From Oasisia sp. SBJ-2009 (taxonomy: Eukaryota; Annelida; Polychaeta; Sabellida; Siboglinidae): DNA of 64,000 nucleotides. Position numbers and translations under genes: made by a program. The stretch is from assembly GCA_964017155.1 (NCBI GenBank), contig OZ024857.1, positions 13,906,402 to 13,970,401 on the forward strand, read 5' to 3'. Shown here piece by piece: positions 12,301 through 25,600 of the stretch (positions within the stretch are counted from its first letter, which is position 1; every line of letters begins with the position of its first letter). Under the pieces are notes generated by a model. That model worked only from the letters and a program-made list of their open reading frames with translations, ran no database searches and was not told the origin of the DNA.

Positions 12301-15300
12301 GGAGCAGGAGACAGAGGAAGAGAGAGGGGGAGTGGGAGCAGGAGACAGAGGAAGAGAGAGGGGGAGTGGGAGCAGGAGACAGAGAGGAAGAGAGAGGGGG
12401 AGTGGGAGCAGGAGACAGAGGAAGAGAGAGGGGGAGTGGGAGCAGGAGACAGAGAGGAAGAGAGAGGGGGAGTGGGAGCAGGAGACAGAGGAAGAGAGAG
12501 GGGGAGTGGGAGCAGGAGACAGAGGAAGAGAGAGGGGGAGTGGGAGCAGGAGACAGAGGGAAAGAGAGAGGGGGAGTGGGAGCAGGAGACAGAGGAAGAG
12601 AGAGGGGGAGTGGGAGCAGGAGACAGAGAGGAAGAGAGAGGGGGAGTGGGAGCAGGAGACAGAGGAAGAGAGAGAGGGGGAGTGGGAGCAGGAGACAGAG
12701 GAAGAGAGAGGGGGAGTGGGAGCAGGATACAGAGGGAAAGAGAGAGGGGGAGTGGGAGCAGGAGACAGAGGAAGAGAGAGGGGGAGTGGGAGCAGGAGAC
12801 AGAGAGGAAGAGAGAGGGGGAGTGGGAGCAGGAGACAGAGAGGAAGAGAGAGAGGGGGAGTGGGAGCAGGAGACAGAGAGGAAGAGAGAGGGGGAGTGGG
12901 AGCAGGAGACAGAGAGGAAGAGAGAGGGGGAGTGGGAGCAGGAGACAGAGGAAGAGAGAGGGGGAGTGGGAGCAGGAGACAGAGGAAGAGAGAGGGGGAG
13001 TGGGAGCAGGAGACAGAGGAAGAGAGAGGGGGAGTGGGAGCAGGAGACAGAGAGGAAGAGAGAGGGGGAGTGGGAGCAGGAGACAGAGAGGAAGAGAGAG
13101 AGGGGGAGTGGGAGCAGGAGACAGAGAGGAAGAGAGAGGGGGAGTGGGAGCAGGAGACAGAGGAAGAGAGAGGGGGAGTGGGAGCAGGAGACAGAGGAAG
13201 GGAGAGGGGGAGTGGGAGCAGGAGACAGAGGAAGAGAGAGGGGGAGTGGGAGCAGGAGACAGAGAGGAAGAGAGAGGGGGAGTGGGAGCAGGAGACAGAG
13301 AGGAAGAGAGAGGGGGAGTGGGAGCAGGAGACAGAGAGGAAGAGAGAGGGGGAGTGGGAGCAGGAGACAGAGAGGAAGAGAGAGGGGGAGTGGGAGCAGG
13401 AGACAGAGGAAGAGAGAGGGGGAGTGGGAGCAGGAGACAGAGGAAGAGAGAGGGGGAGTGGGAGCAGGATACAGAGGGAAAGAGAGAGGGGGAGTGGGAG
13501 CAGGAGACAGAGGAAGAGAGAGGGGGAGTGGGAGCAGGAGACAGAGGAAGAGAGAGGGGGAGTGGGAGCAGGAGACAGAGGAAGAGAGAGGGGGAGTGGG
13601 AGCAGGAGACAGAGGAAGAGAGAGGGGGAGTGGGAGCAGGATACAGAGGGAAAGAGAGAGGGGGAGTGGGAGCAGGAGACAGAGGAAGAGAGAGGGGGAG
13701 TGGGAGCAGGAGACAGAGGAAGAGAGAGGGGGAGTGGGAGCAGGAGACAGAGGAAGAGAGAGGGGGAGTGGGAGCAGGAGACAGAGGAAGAGAGAGGGGG
13801 AGTGGGAGCAGGATACAGAGGGAAAGAGAGAGGGGGAGTGGGAGCAGGAGACAGAGGAAGAGAGAGGGGGAGTGGGAGCAGGATACAGAGGGAAAGAGAG
13901 AGGGGGAGTGGGAGCAGGAGACAGAGGAAGAGAGAGGGGGAGTGGGAGCAGGAGACAGAGGAAGAGAGAGGGGGAGTGGGAGCAGGAGACAGAGGAAGAG
14001 AGAGGGGGAGTGGGAGCAGGAGACAGAGGGAAAGAGAGAGGGGGAGTGGGAGCAGGAGACAGAGGGAAAGAGAGAGGGGGAGTGGGAGCAGGAGACAGAG
14101 AGGAAGAGAGAGGGGGAGTGGGAGCAGGAGACAGAGGAAGAGAGAGGGGGAGTGGGAGCAGGAGACAGAGGAAGAGAGAGGGGGAGTGGGAGCAGGAGAC
14201 AGAGGGAAAGAGAGAGGGGGAGTGGGAGCAGGAGACAGAGGGAAAGAGATAGGAGGAGTGGGAGCAGGAGACAGAGAGGAAGAGAGAGGGGGAGTGGGAG
14301 CAGGAGACAGAGAGGAAGAGATAGGGGGAGTGGGAGCAGGAGACAGAGAGGAAGAGATAGGGGGAGTGGGAGCAGGAGACAGAGAGGAAGAAAGAGGGCA
14401 GAGTGGGAACAGGAGAGGGAGATATGTTGAATACAGAAGAAGCTACCAAGTGACATAGACTCAATTCCACAAGACCACTAGGGGCAGAAGAAGACAGTAC
14501 AACATTTCATGACGTGACTGTCTCATTGTCATAGGCAAGTGTCTTGGAAAACACACTGAGCCTCTTTGGTCCGTCCTACCAGGTGTCTGTGCCAGGGAAA
14601 TAAAAGATCCCATACAGGGAATGAATAAAATAACCAGACATAACCAGGAAGTCTGCAGGATAACCACGTGAATTGTAGGACCTTTCCGCATTGGACATGT
14701 GCCACTTATCACCTCATTCAGTGGTAAGATAAGCTCGTGTACACTGATTGTGTTACTGTACACTGATTGTGTTACTGTTCACTGATTGTGTTACTGTACA
14801 CTGATTGTGTTACTGTACACTGATTGTGTTACTGTACACTGATTGTGTTACTGTACACTGATTGTGTTACTGTACACTGATTGTGTTACTGTTCACTGAT
14901 TGTGTTACTGTACACTGATTGTGTTACTGTACACTGATTGTGTTACTGTACACTGATTGTGTTACTGTACACTGATTGTGTTACTGTACACTGATTGTGT
15001 TACTGTACACTGATTGTGTTACTGTTCACTGATTGTGTTACTGTACACTGATTGTGTTACTGTACACTGATTGTGTTACTGTACACTGATTGTGTTACTG
15101 TACACTGATTGTGTTACTGTTCACGCTTCAGTCGTCTCACACAACTGTGCATTGGTAAACTTGATCTTTATCGTGTTTTTACTTTCAGATACTAATCATC
15201 CATGATATCATATAGCTTCATTTCTTACAAGAAAGTTATGTCTGTCGCTCTTGACATTATATAAGTTTCCAATACAGACATGTCACTTTTTTAAAAAGGT

Positions 15301-18300
15301 ATTCATAAAAGTTCACAATCATAAAAAAGCAAATACAAACTATTAAGAAAGCCCATTCACAGAGCCAGTACTTAAATGAATGACTAGTTAAATATAAGGT
15401 CAGGTTATTTTTTTTAAGGAATAATCCTCTACTAAGAATTTGTCTGCACTTGGAGTCTAGTTTGACCACCATTCACCAAGCTTTCATTTTCAATATTCAC
15501 CATACATTTTCTAGACTTGTGTAATTTTTCCTCTAATATATTACATATGCTCCAGATATAAATAGGCCTAGCATAGCATTAATCTGTCAGTTTTCTAAGG
15601 GATAATTAAAGGACATCAATATCTCATATAATTGAATATTTTCCTTGCTCATGTGTGGGCTTGCATTGGGTTAATGCACTCGTAGTTTCTCATAACAGAC
15701 ATGTCCAATATCAGGGTAATTCAGATATGTTATCTGACCTCACCGCTCATAATCCTTGATTGATGGGTTTCTACAATTTCCAGTCTTGACGTTAATGAAT
15801 AATATCATGCCATTTCTTCAGTCATTATTTCCTCCAGACCAGCATTGGAGGTTACCCATAGTAGTAGCCTAGTAGGTAGTCGTAAAACTACTGCTGTTGC
15901 CAATGTAGTTATCCATTAATAATGCAATACATCATGTAGTACCAATTAGGATATTAGAAATACCATTCTAATTGTCAATTTGTCACACTTTGTGCAAGGA
16001 AACTAATTTATATAGCAGGTCACATGCTAATTGTAATAGTGTCTTTACCCGTCTCAGTTGGAAGTAAGTATGAATTCAAATGTAAAATGCAACAGCAATA
16101 ACCCACTATTAAGGTTTCCCTTAGGACTGTTCTAATTCTAGGGTGCCCTCAGTGGCAAGGGGAGAGTGTCCTAGGTTAATCTTAATGGCAATAAAATATG
16201 GATTTAAGTAGTCTTCTGCTGTTCTTCCTTTATCTAGTTGCTCATGTGGACTGTAATTACACAAACTGCTCCCTTGATTAAATAATTTTATTGAGTGACA
16301 TTTGGTAGACTTGAGGTCATTAGTTCAAGGAGAAGGAATTAAAGAGCCAGGGTTTAAATGGACGTTAGAACACAGGAGGAAACGTCACAGCACGACTCAG
16401 TAGTTAACATATTACTACGTATTATGTGTAATAATAAATAATTTTTTATTTCAAAACACATAACATGAGAGACAAATGTCGAAGATTAGTACGATGTTTT
16501 GATCCGTCAGGCAGATGGTATCCCTGATCTCTGTTCATGGTAGGGGCTCTCAGTTTAATATACCGGTATATAGCCTCCTTCACTTTTCTCTTGTGCCAGT
16601 TGGATTCACGGGTCAGTATTTTTGTGTTCTTACAACCAAATTATCCTGCTGAAATCTGAGGCAACACACGTGACACCAGTACGTGAACATAAGGTAGCTG
16701 ACGGATCAAAACGTCGTACTCATCTTCGACATTAAGCTCCAAAGTAAGTTAATTATACTACAATAAACCATTCTTGGAGCCATGAACAATATATTTACTA
16801 TGAGAGACAAGGGATGACTACTTAATAATAAGTAAGATAGAAAATAATGAAGACATTTGCTTTGAAAAGGAGTAGACGAAGTTGTACACTGTTGCCCAGT
16901 TGTGCCTGAGTCATTGATGAACTGGTGGTGACATTCAATTAGACAGAGAGACACTGTCCTGGCAGCCACCTACAGACATGTTGACACAGTGAAAGCTGTC
17001 TGCATATAATGCATATCCCTGGGCAGGATCTCTGATTGAATCAGTCCATATCAGCATGCTGTAGACCCACTCAAAGGGTGGGTCTTCTCCACACATGCAT
17101 TACACAAATGAATGCTTCCAGACATCGTTGCATAAACCACTGCGGACGTGGATTTTTCACAGGAAGCTTGATTTGGTTTTGTAATACTGTGTATGATGAT
17201 ATTGCATCAAAGATAACATAAGAGCCCTAAAATCTCCTTATAAAGATGAAGAGGTTAATCTTCTTGTAGTGCTGCGCAAATGACAGATACTAATCTGATT
17301 TGGCTGCAGGATGTGAATTCCTTATGATATTAATGTAACATTATAAGCCATCACTAGAATTTGTTTTCGATCATGATGGTATTTAGTACTAGTTACATCT
17401 TTGAAAATGTCTTGTATCTTCATGATATATAAATGTCAAGATTGCAATGAGTGATGCAGCACAGGCCAAACTTCCCCCATTAACAGGTCATGTGACCCAA
17501 GGGACTGAGAAACTGGCCATAATGTTCACCTCGTGACAGCCAAAATTGTCTCTGACATGTCGACTTGTAATCGGGTTAAATATCGTCCTTAAAGGGGCAC
17601 TGTATGGGATTGAACCTTCCACTTGTAACGGCAAAATTTGGCCGACCCGCGAGGAGGCAGCACCGTCAGTACCTAAAAATATCTTGTTGATGTTTGAATA
17701 AAACACGGACACAGGGCCTCTCTTTTCCAATCTATTACAGATGTTTCCACAACTGCACTGTCCAGGATCACTTTTAAAAGCCATGAGTTAAAAATATCAA
17801 CAACAGTTATCATGCGGCACGCTCGTCTTGTCAGTTGTCGCAGTTTTGTCGACAAGATATTTTTAGGTACTGACGGTGCTGCCTCTCGCGGGTCGGCCAA
17901 ATTTTGCCGTTACGAATGGAAGGTTCAATCCCATACAGTGCCCCTTTAAGCAAATTCAGACATTGTTGTTGACGCAGTGTGGGTCGGATCTGAAATGAGT
18001 TGTGTTCAGATTTGATATTGTGACCTTCCCTCAGTCCCACCCATCAACCCTCTACAGGTGAAGATTTTGATAATTCTCTTCGAGATAGATTATCTGCATT
18101 TTACAACCCTTAGCTATTCTTTTAGATATGTTTGTAGCTTTGTTCCATTTCCTTGAGCATGTCAAAAAATGAGAATGTTCTTGTCTCTATTTTTGTACAT
18201 TTTGCATTGACATTGAGTCTTCCATGGTGGTCCTGTTTTCAACAACTTCTCTCTTGGATGATCACTCCTTGACCAACCACTGCCTCAAGTTCATATTATT

Positions 18301-21300
18301 TCTAATAACAATAATAATAATCTTCATTTGATATAGCACCTTATCCATAGCATTCATAGTGCACTACATAAAACTACAATATGAATAGTAACAAATAAAA
18401 GATAAAATAATAAATTAATTAAACAAGATAGTAATACATTGCAAAAAGCCGTAGATTAAAAAGACAAAAATTCCTATGTTCTTAAAAAAGCAGTTAAACA
18501 ATATATAAATATGTGAATTTTTAAGGCTGCCTTGAATGATTTCTGGGATGTTTTGGATGACGCAGTGGTTGGTAGAGCATTACATATTGTAGCTGCAGTG
18601 TGGATAAATGCACATTCACCAGCTTTGTTTCAAACTCTTTACAACGACAAGACTGTTACCCTCAGTAGAATGTAGATAGATATCTGGCTGGTTTGTCGAC
18701 TGCCACAAGTGGCCGTACGCTCACTGCAGGAACAATAATGTCCTGCAGTGACCGATGGCCTGTCAAGACTGACCACTGACCAGATAAATATGTCACATAT
18801 TCGCAATAGATACGTATATTTGTAACACAACTATCACACTGCTGCAATTCCATCAGCACTCAGCAGGCCTAAAATTACCAAACTGCCACTGACATTTACA
18901 CCCATCACTGTCACTGTCGTCAGATTCGTAATATTGCCTCCTGCATGTAGGCCTCTGAATCTACCTCTTCCCTACGACACCAGGGGATTTTTTCACAAAC
19001 CTTGTTAAGAGCCCTTAAACTTGATTTTGCTGTTTAAAATAAATTTTCATCCTTAACAACAATATGGAATATCTGAACACTGTCAGCAACACAATGTGTT
19101 AGTGGGACATTGTCACTGGTGTGTCATGGAATTAGTGTCCTGTAAGAAGGCAATGGATATTTGCGTTTTTTTAAACTCATTAATTTTAACAACGGATTTT
19201 GTTTAATGATGAATTTTCTTTAAGAGCTGGCCCCAATCATACCATTTTTTTTAGTTTTCATATATGTTAAAATAACACACATTTTATTGTTTCAACATAC
19301 ACGGGTTTGGCAGTAAGGCATGGTTCACTCTATGGCCACATAATACACCTTATTAGTGTATCATTAATATTATATTAAACAATTAGGAATATACAAGTCA
19401 ACCTAATAACTTGTGATAATGTCTGCCAACATCCTAATAAACGTCATCTTAATTCTCATTTTGTTTCTTTGCAGTTTTGATTCGAGATATACAAGAGATC
19501 CGAGACGGCCCAATCTCCGATGTGTTTGTCAAGGCCTTCAAACATCTTCGCAATGTCTCAGTGAGTATTGCTAACCAGGCTTTAATAATATATAATAATT
19601 AGATCACTTCAGTGGCACCTAAATCCTTAGAAACCAAGCTCAGAGGCCCATAAATACAAATTGCTTAATCAATCTCAGAGTCAATGAATAATTCCAGTTG
19701 TCATCAGATTGATTGATACGTCCGGGAGCCATGTTGGATAGGCAAGGTTGTATGTCTTTAAATGACGATGGAACATAGCAATATGCAACTGATTTAACAC
19801 TAGAAGGAAACATATTCCAAAGAGTAGGTGCACCCATAGCAAAAGCCCTAACCCCACTATTAGTATTGACTTTAGGGACAAAAGGAAATCAGGTTTCAAC
19901 AAACTACTTAGTGTGTAAACCATTCAAATATCTTTGCGATGTCTAGATGAGTATCGTTAACCAGTCTTAACAGTTTCAAAAAATTGCTCTTTCACAAACT
20001 GCTCTCGATAGAAATGTTCCATGTGTAGAACTGTAATCAGCCATGACAGTTGGTCATGCAACAGAAATAGAACATGTGGTTAGACAAACGTTAGGTCCTT
20101 GTCTAAGTGAAGTTTCAGGACTGGCATCATTTGAACACCTTGGATGTAGAGGTGTCAGTGGTCGTACTGGTAGTGTCAGGTGGAGTCTCTTCAGTTGGGT
20201 GGTCAGTTGTCCATCTACTGGTCCATGAAGGCAGCTGGGGCCGTGAGTGCTATGTCGTCCCAAGACCGGTGGAGTCCAAGCAACCTGTAGCTGAACAACA
20301 CATGCAGACAGGTGTCAACACACACAGACAGGTGTCAACACACACAGACATGTGTCAACACACACATACATGTGTTTACATGCACAGACAGGTGTTAACA
20401 CACACGTACAGGTGTCAACACACACAGACAGGTGTTAACACATGCAGAGAGGTGTCAACACATACAGACAGGTGTCAACACATGCAGACAGGTGTCAACA
20501 CACAGACAGGTGTCAACACACGCAGACAGGTGTCAACACACACAGACAAGTATCAGCACACACAGACAGGTGTCAACGCATACAGACATGTGTCAACACA
20601 TGCAGACATGTGTCAACACACACACACACACACAGACAGGTGTTAACACGCAGACATGTGTTAACACACACAGACATGTGTCAGCACACACAGACATGTG
20701 TTAACACACACAGACATGTGTCAACACACACAGACAGGTGTCAACACATGCAGACAGGTGTCAACACACACAACAGAGATATATGTTTGTTTACATTGTC
20801 AGGTGTTTAGTTTTATATCTGTAGAAACAGGACAGGAACTTTAACAGGATCTATGGCTGAATGTGTAGTGCGACCTGTGAAAGATGTGTAATGCTACCTG
20901 TGAAAGATGTGTTGTGCCACCTGTGAAAGATGTGTAGGGCCACCTGTGAGGGATGTGTAGGGCCACCTGTGAGGGATGTATAGTGTCACATGTGAGAGAT
21001 GTGTAGTACCACCTTGAGAGATGTGTTGCCACCTATGGGATACATGTAATACCACCTATGAGAGACATGTAGTGCCACCTATGAGAGACATGTAGTGCCA
21101 CCTATGAGAGACATGTAGTGCCACCTATGAGAGACATGTAGTGCCACCTATGGGATACATGTAATACCACATATGAGAGACATGTAGTGCCACCTATGGG
21201 ATACATGTAATGTCACCTACGAGAGACATGTAGTCCATCTATGGGAGACATGTAGTGCCACCTATGAGAGACATGTAGTGCCACCTACGAGAGACATGTA

Positions 21301-22552
21301 GTGCCACCTATGAGAGACATGTAGTGCCACCTATGAGAGACATGTAGTGCCGCCTATGGGAGACATGGATGCCACATATTCAAGATATGTGGCGCCACCT
21401 ACGATATACACATGACGCCCTCTGGTGTCAGAGCTGTGCGGTGTGTGACATCACCCACCTGTGCAAGTCGACCTGACTGAGCGCGTGTAGTCGGTGGACG
21501 ATTTGTAGTTGCTCCGTCACAAAGTAGCCGCCAAGAACAACCAGAAGGACAGCAAACACCAGGCCCCAGACGGTGGCAGAAGACAGGATCTGTAAGGGAA
21601 ACACTGCTGTATTATTGTAATATAATTAACTCACTTTGGAGCTTAATTGTCGATGATGAGTACGACATTTCGACCCGTCATCTATGGGCCTTGTTCACGT
21701 ATTGGTGTCACGTGTGTTGTCTCAAATTTCAGCAAGATAATTTGGTTGTAGATGGCAGGCAGATGGTATCCCTGGTCTCTGTTCATGGTAGGGGCTCTTT
21801 GTTTGATGTATATAGCCTCCTTCAATTTTCTCCTGTGACAGTTGGATATGTCGTACTCATCATCGACAATTAAGCTCCAAAGTAAGTTAATTATACTACA
21901 ATAAACCATTCTTGGAGCCATGAACAATATATTCAATAAACACTACTGTACTCCATCACATCCATGTTACAATCCCACAGTGTGGGTGGGGTGTTTCACC
22001 GTGTTTGGCAAAATGACATATGCCACATGACTTTTTGTCACACGTTTATGCAACATTTTTCTGCCACTACTCAGGTCTTGTGCATATTACAATTTTGTAA
22101 CAGTTTAAACCGAGGGTGACAGTTCCTGGTTAATTTCTTCAGTTTATATTACATTCTTATGACTACAACATGTTACTTTTTTAAGCTCGGAAATGTTCAC
22201 GGTTTGAAAGATTTCACCCGCAACATGTTTACCCGGGCAAATGGTAAACAAAACATCCGGTTTCAAAACAAAATTGATTGTCAGTAATGCAGAGGCAAGC
22301 AGAGTTAACCACAATAACCTTTGATGTTTAACTTTCTATTGTTCTAGAAAGCAGACTTCTCATTTCAAGTTACTGCTCTGCTAATTCTGAAAAGACGAGT
22401 GGTCACCCTCCCTTTACTTGTAATAAATGACATCCACCCAAAGATGGAATTTGAAAGGAGATGCACATACAAAGTAAATGTATAAAAGCTGGCACATTAT
22501 TATATGTCATTACATACAATATGCACTGTATATCAAATAAACTATATTTACA

Positions 22553-22620
<68 letters not shown>

Positions 22621-22624
22621 AATA

Positions 22625-22677
<53 letters not shown>

Positions 22678-25600
22678 ACTAAATTGGAAACACGAGATAT
22701 GAGAGATGTTTTCACTCACGGTTCTCGGCATTGCTCCAGTCATTTTCTTCAAGATGGCCACTTTGGTCATCAACAGACTGTCCAGGGCGATGGTCTTGTT
22801 TCGGAACCACCAGATGGCGTCATGTGACTGCGCCGTTCGCTGTTTCTCGCTGTAGCACACATCCTGGCGTTTGATCATTAGGGTCAGTGTGTACAGAAAC
22901 ATGTAGCTGGAATGTTTGATTTTGTTTAGCAGCATCGACGAACCTCCGTCTAAGATATACAGCGAGCCGAACATTCGAAACTTCGTGACACTGTTAATCA
23001 ACGTGTCCAACTGCCAAAGTGGCGCCCTCTCGTGACCGGTGATTGCAAGCCACGCTAGTTCGTTGGACAAACTCGAGTAACAGTAGATGATCTTGTAATC
23101 GTTCGAAACAGTAGTGTTCTTCATGTACAGTAGATGGCGACACTCATGTAACTGAGACACTAAATCGGCTGTGCGGAATTTTGATTTTCTCTTCGGATGA
23201 AGTGGATGTACGGAAACCAGCGAACTGTCACTGGCTGCGTAGAATCCGGTCAGATTGTCACATTCGAGTATTTCTCGCGAATGTTGACAAAGAACGCTCA
23301 TCCCTTCCTCAAGCTCTATATTGTGGATGGCGTGTGCCATTCGTATTTCTCGCTGTGAGTCAAAACCTAGCTCATCATCCTCTGACTGAGTTGTGAGAGC
23401 GTTCTGGGCTCTCCTTAGGCTCAGGTAATGTTTTGCCAAGACGAAGATACTGATGACAGAGACGCAGATGTAGAAGCACATTGCAGCATAGAACATGACA
23501 TATCTCCTTGCCGCAGCCATCTTGAGCTGTACTGTGCTCTCTTGAATCTGGCCGACTCTAACTGTGATTAGGTGACTACCATCCCTGAATAGAGACTGAT
23601 ATGTATATACTATATGGGGGAGAGACAGACAAACATCACATTGGCTAAAACAAAACACGTGTGTCATCCAATGAAAGACTCACAATTAAAGTACACAGCA
23701 TTACATTGGTGTCACATTTTGACTCGGTGTACCCTAAATATACAATTGAATGGCTCAACTAATTTCCTGTTATCGCTGTAGTGAAGTGTAGAAATTATAA
23801 CAGGAATGTTAGGTATTCCTTTATAGTGTGTCTGCACTGATTAATTTACAACGGTCAATTATTTGGTTATTGTAGTCATGATTAATTGTTCATTCCTGCA
23901 GGTGGTGTCAACATGGCAATCAACAATTGCATATTCACTGTCAAACAGGCTTCAGTAATTACTAATTAATTATGTGGGTAACCTATAATCAGGCTCTTAA
24001 TATTACACACCAAAATGAATTACAGTGCTGTGGTTTGTTTTATACTTTTCGTGATTATTAGTGTATTATATTATGTTATGTTATTATTATGTGATTCAGG
24101 ATTTACATAGCTTGTATTTTGAATGGTATATCTCCTGCATTGTCACAGAAAATAAAAGTTTTTTAAAACACGGATAATTTAATATATTTTGTATAATACA
24201 TCTGCAAAAATGTACTTATCAAGTTTTGATATCATTCTCCTTGATTTTGTGTTCTTAAAGGGATTCCTTTTAAAGCTTATATGCATTTGAGGTGTATTGA
24301 AAGACGACCTAGGTGAGGTGAGGTGAGGTGAGGTGAGGTGAGGTGAGGTGAGGTGAGGTGAGGTGAGGTGAGGTGAGGTGAGGTGAGGTGAGGTGAGGTG
24401 AGGTGAGGTGAGGTGAGGTGTATTATATCAAGACTTGATAAATTCGCATAAATATTTTCTCTGCAACTTTTGTCTTGCAAATCACTGCATAACTTGGATG
24501 TGTCTGTACAACTACTGTGTTTAAGTAAATCACTGAGGTTGCTGCCATTTGGGCGCTTAATTATACAGCCCGATGATAATGAATATTCATGCATGCACAG
24601 TGAACCAAGCAGGGACCAATGTGGTAACACAGTCGGCTTTTCAGATAAAACCAACGTATAGCGAACTGAACTGAATATTCATGACCATGCCTTATATGGG
24701 CAGTAAGGGAGGTACACAAACTAGAAATTTCACATACGCAGAGTTATTTTTTATATGTTTTCAGGGTTATAAGTGGTTAAGAGAACACATTTGTAATGAA
24801 ACGTAGGCATAGAATTATATGAAATAATCATATTAACAGGATTAATAAAAAAATTGGATACATTACAAAAAATTTAATTAAATTTAAAGAATCCCTTTAA
24901 TACATTCCCGCTTCATTAGTAAGATTTTTTTAAACAAGGACAAATAACACACATATGAGTTTTCCTCAGAAGCAACAAAGTGAATATATACTGCATTACC
25001 TTGAAGCAGGGTTTTATGCAGGACCAAATTATTGCCAGTCACACATGTTTTGGTGGACACATGGGTGTTAACTGTTAAGCCAGTTTACAAACTTTAAAAT
25101 GTGTCTGATGACCTGAAATGGACTATAAACACACGTGACACCATTTTCACTCACTGGTAAGGCATAACTGATAATAATATTATCTACAGTTTTGGAAGAC
25201 CTTTTTCTACCCGTCCACCTGTATATTTCTACCTGTCCACAACGGTTTTTACCCATCCAAATGATGGGTGGACGGATCTCTGCATAAAGCTATGCCTTGA
25301 AGCCTTACATATGTATTTGACTACTTGTATGCGTAGTTTATTTCATTGTGTTTCCCATGACTTTGTTTCCTACATTCTGCCGTGAGTGTCCCACAGAGTT
25401 GACCGTTGTGTCCTTGCAGGAGGACCAATGTTTCTCCGTGGTCATCGGTGACAAGCACAAGACCCTGGACCTGGTGGCGCCCGACAGGGACGTCAAGTGT
25501 ACGTGGGTGACGGGCCTCAAACACCTGCACAAGAAGCTGCTCACCGCTGACCTGTGCACGAAGCACGAAATGTATCCTTCCGCCACCGCAAAATAGTGCA

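Noticed and set aside
10551..14470. Open frames up to 1,301 codons on both strands over the purine-rich array
   Set aside because: Produced by 34/36-bp repeats lacking stops; several frames are open at once and the peptides are pure repeat translation.
20107..20810. Plus-strand frames rich in THTDRCQH
   Set aside because: Repeat translation of the 20-bp array.
22561..22672. Continuation of the nested gene's frame through the (TA)n tract
   Set aside because: A good donor at 22719 and an in-phase acceptor at 21590 give a second membrane helix; the TA translation is low complexity.
24277..24654. Minus-strand frame with TSPHL repeats
   Set aside because: Translation of the AGGTG array plus flanking sequence.
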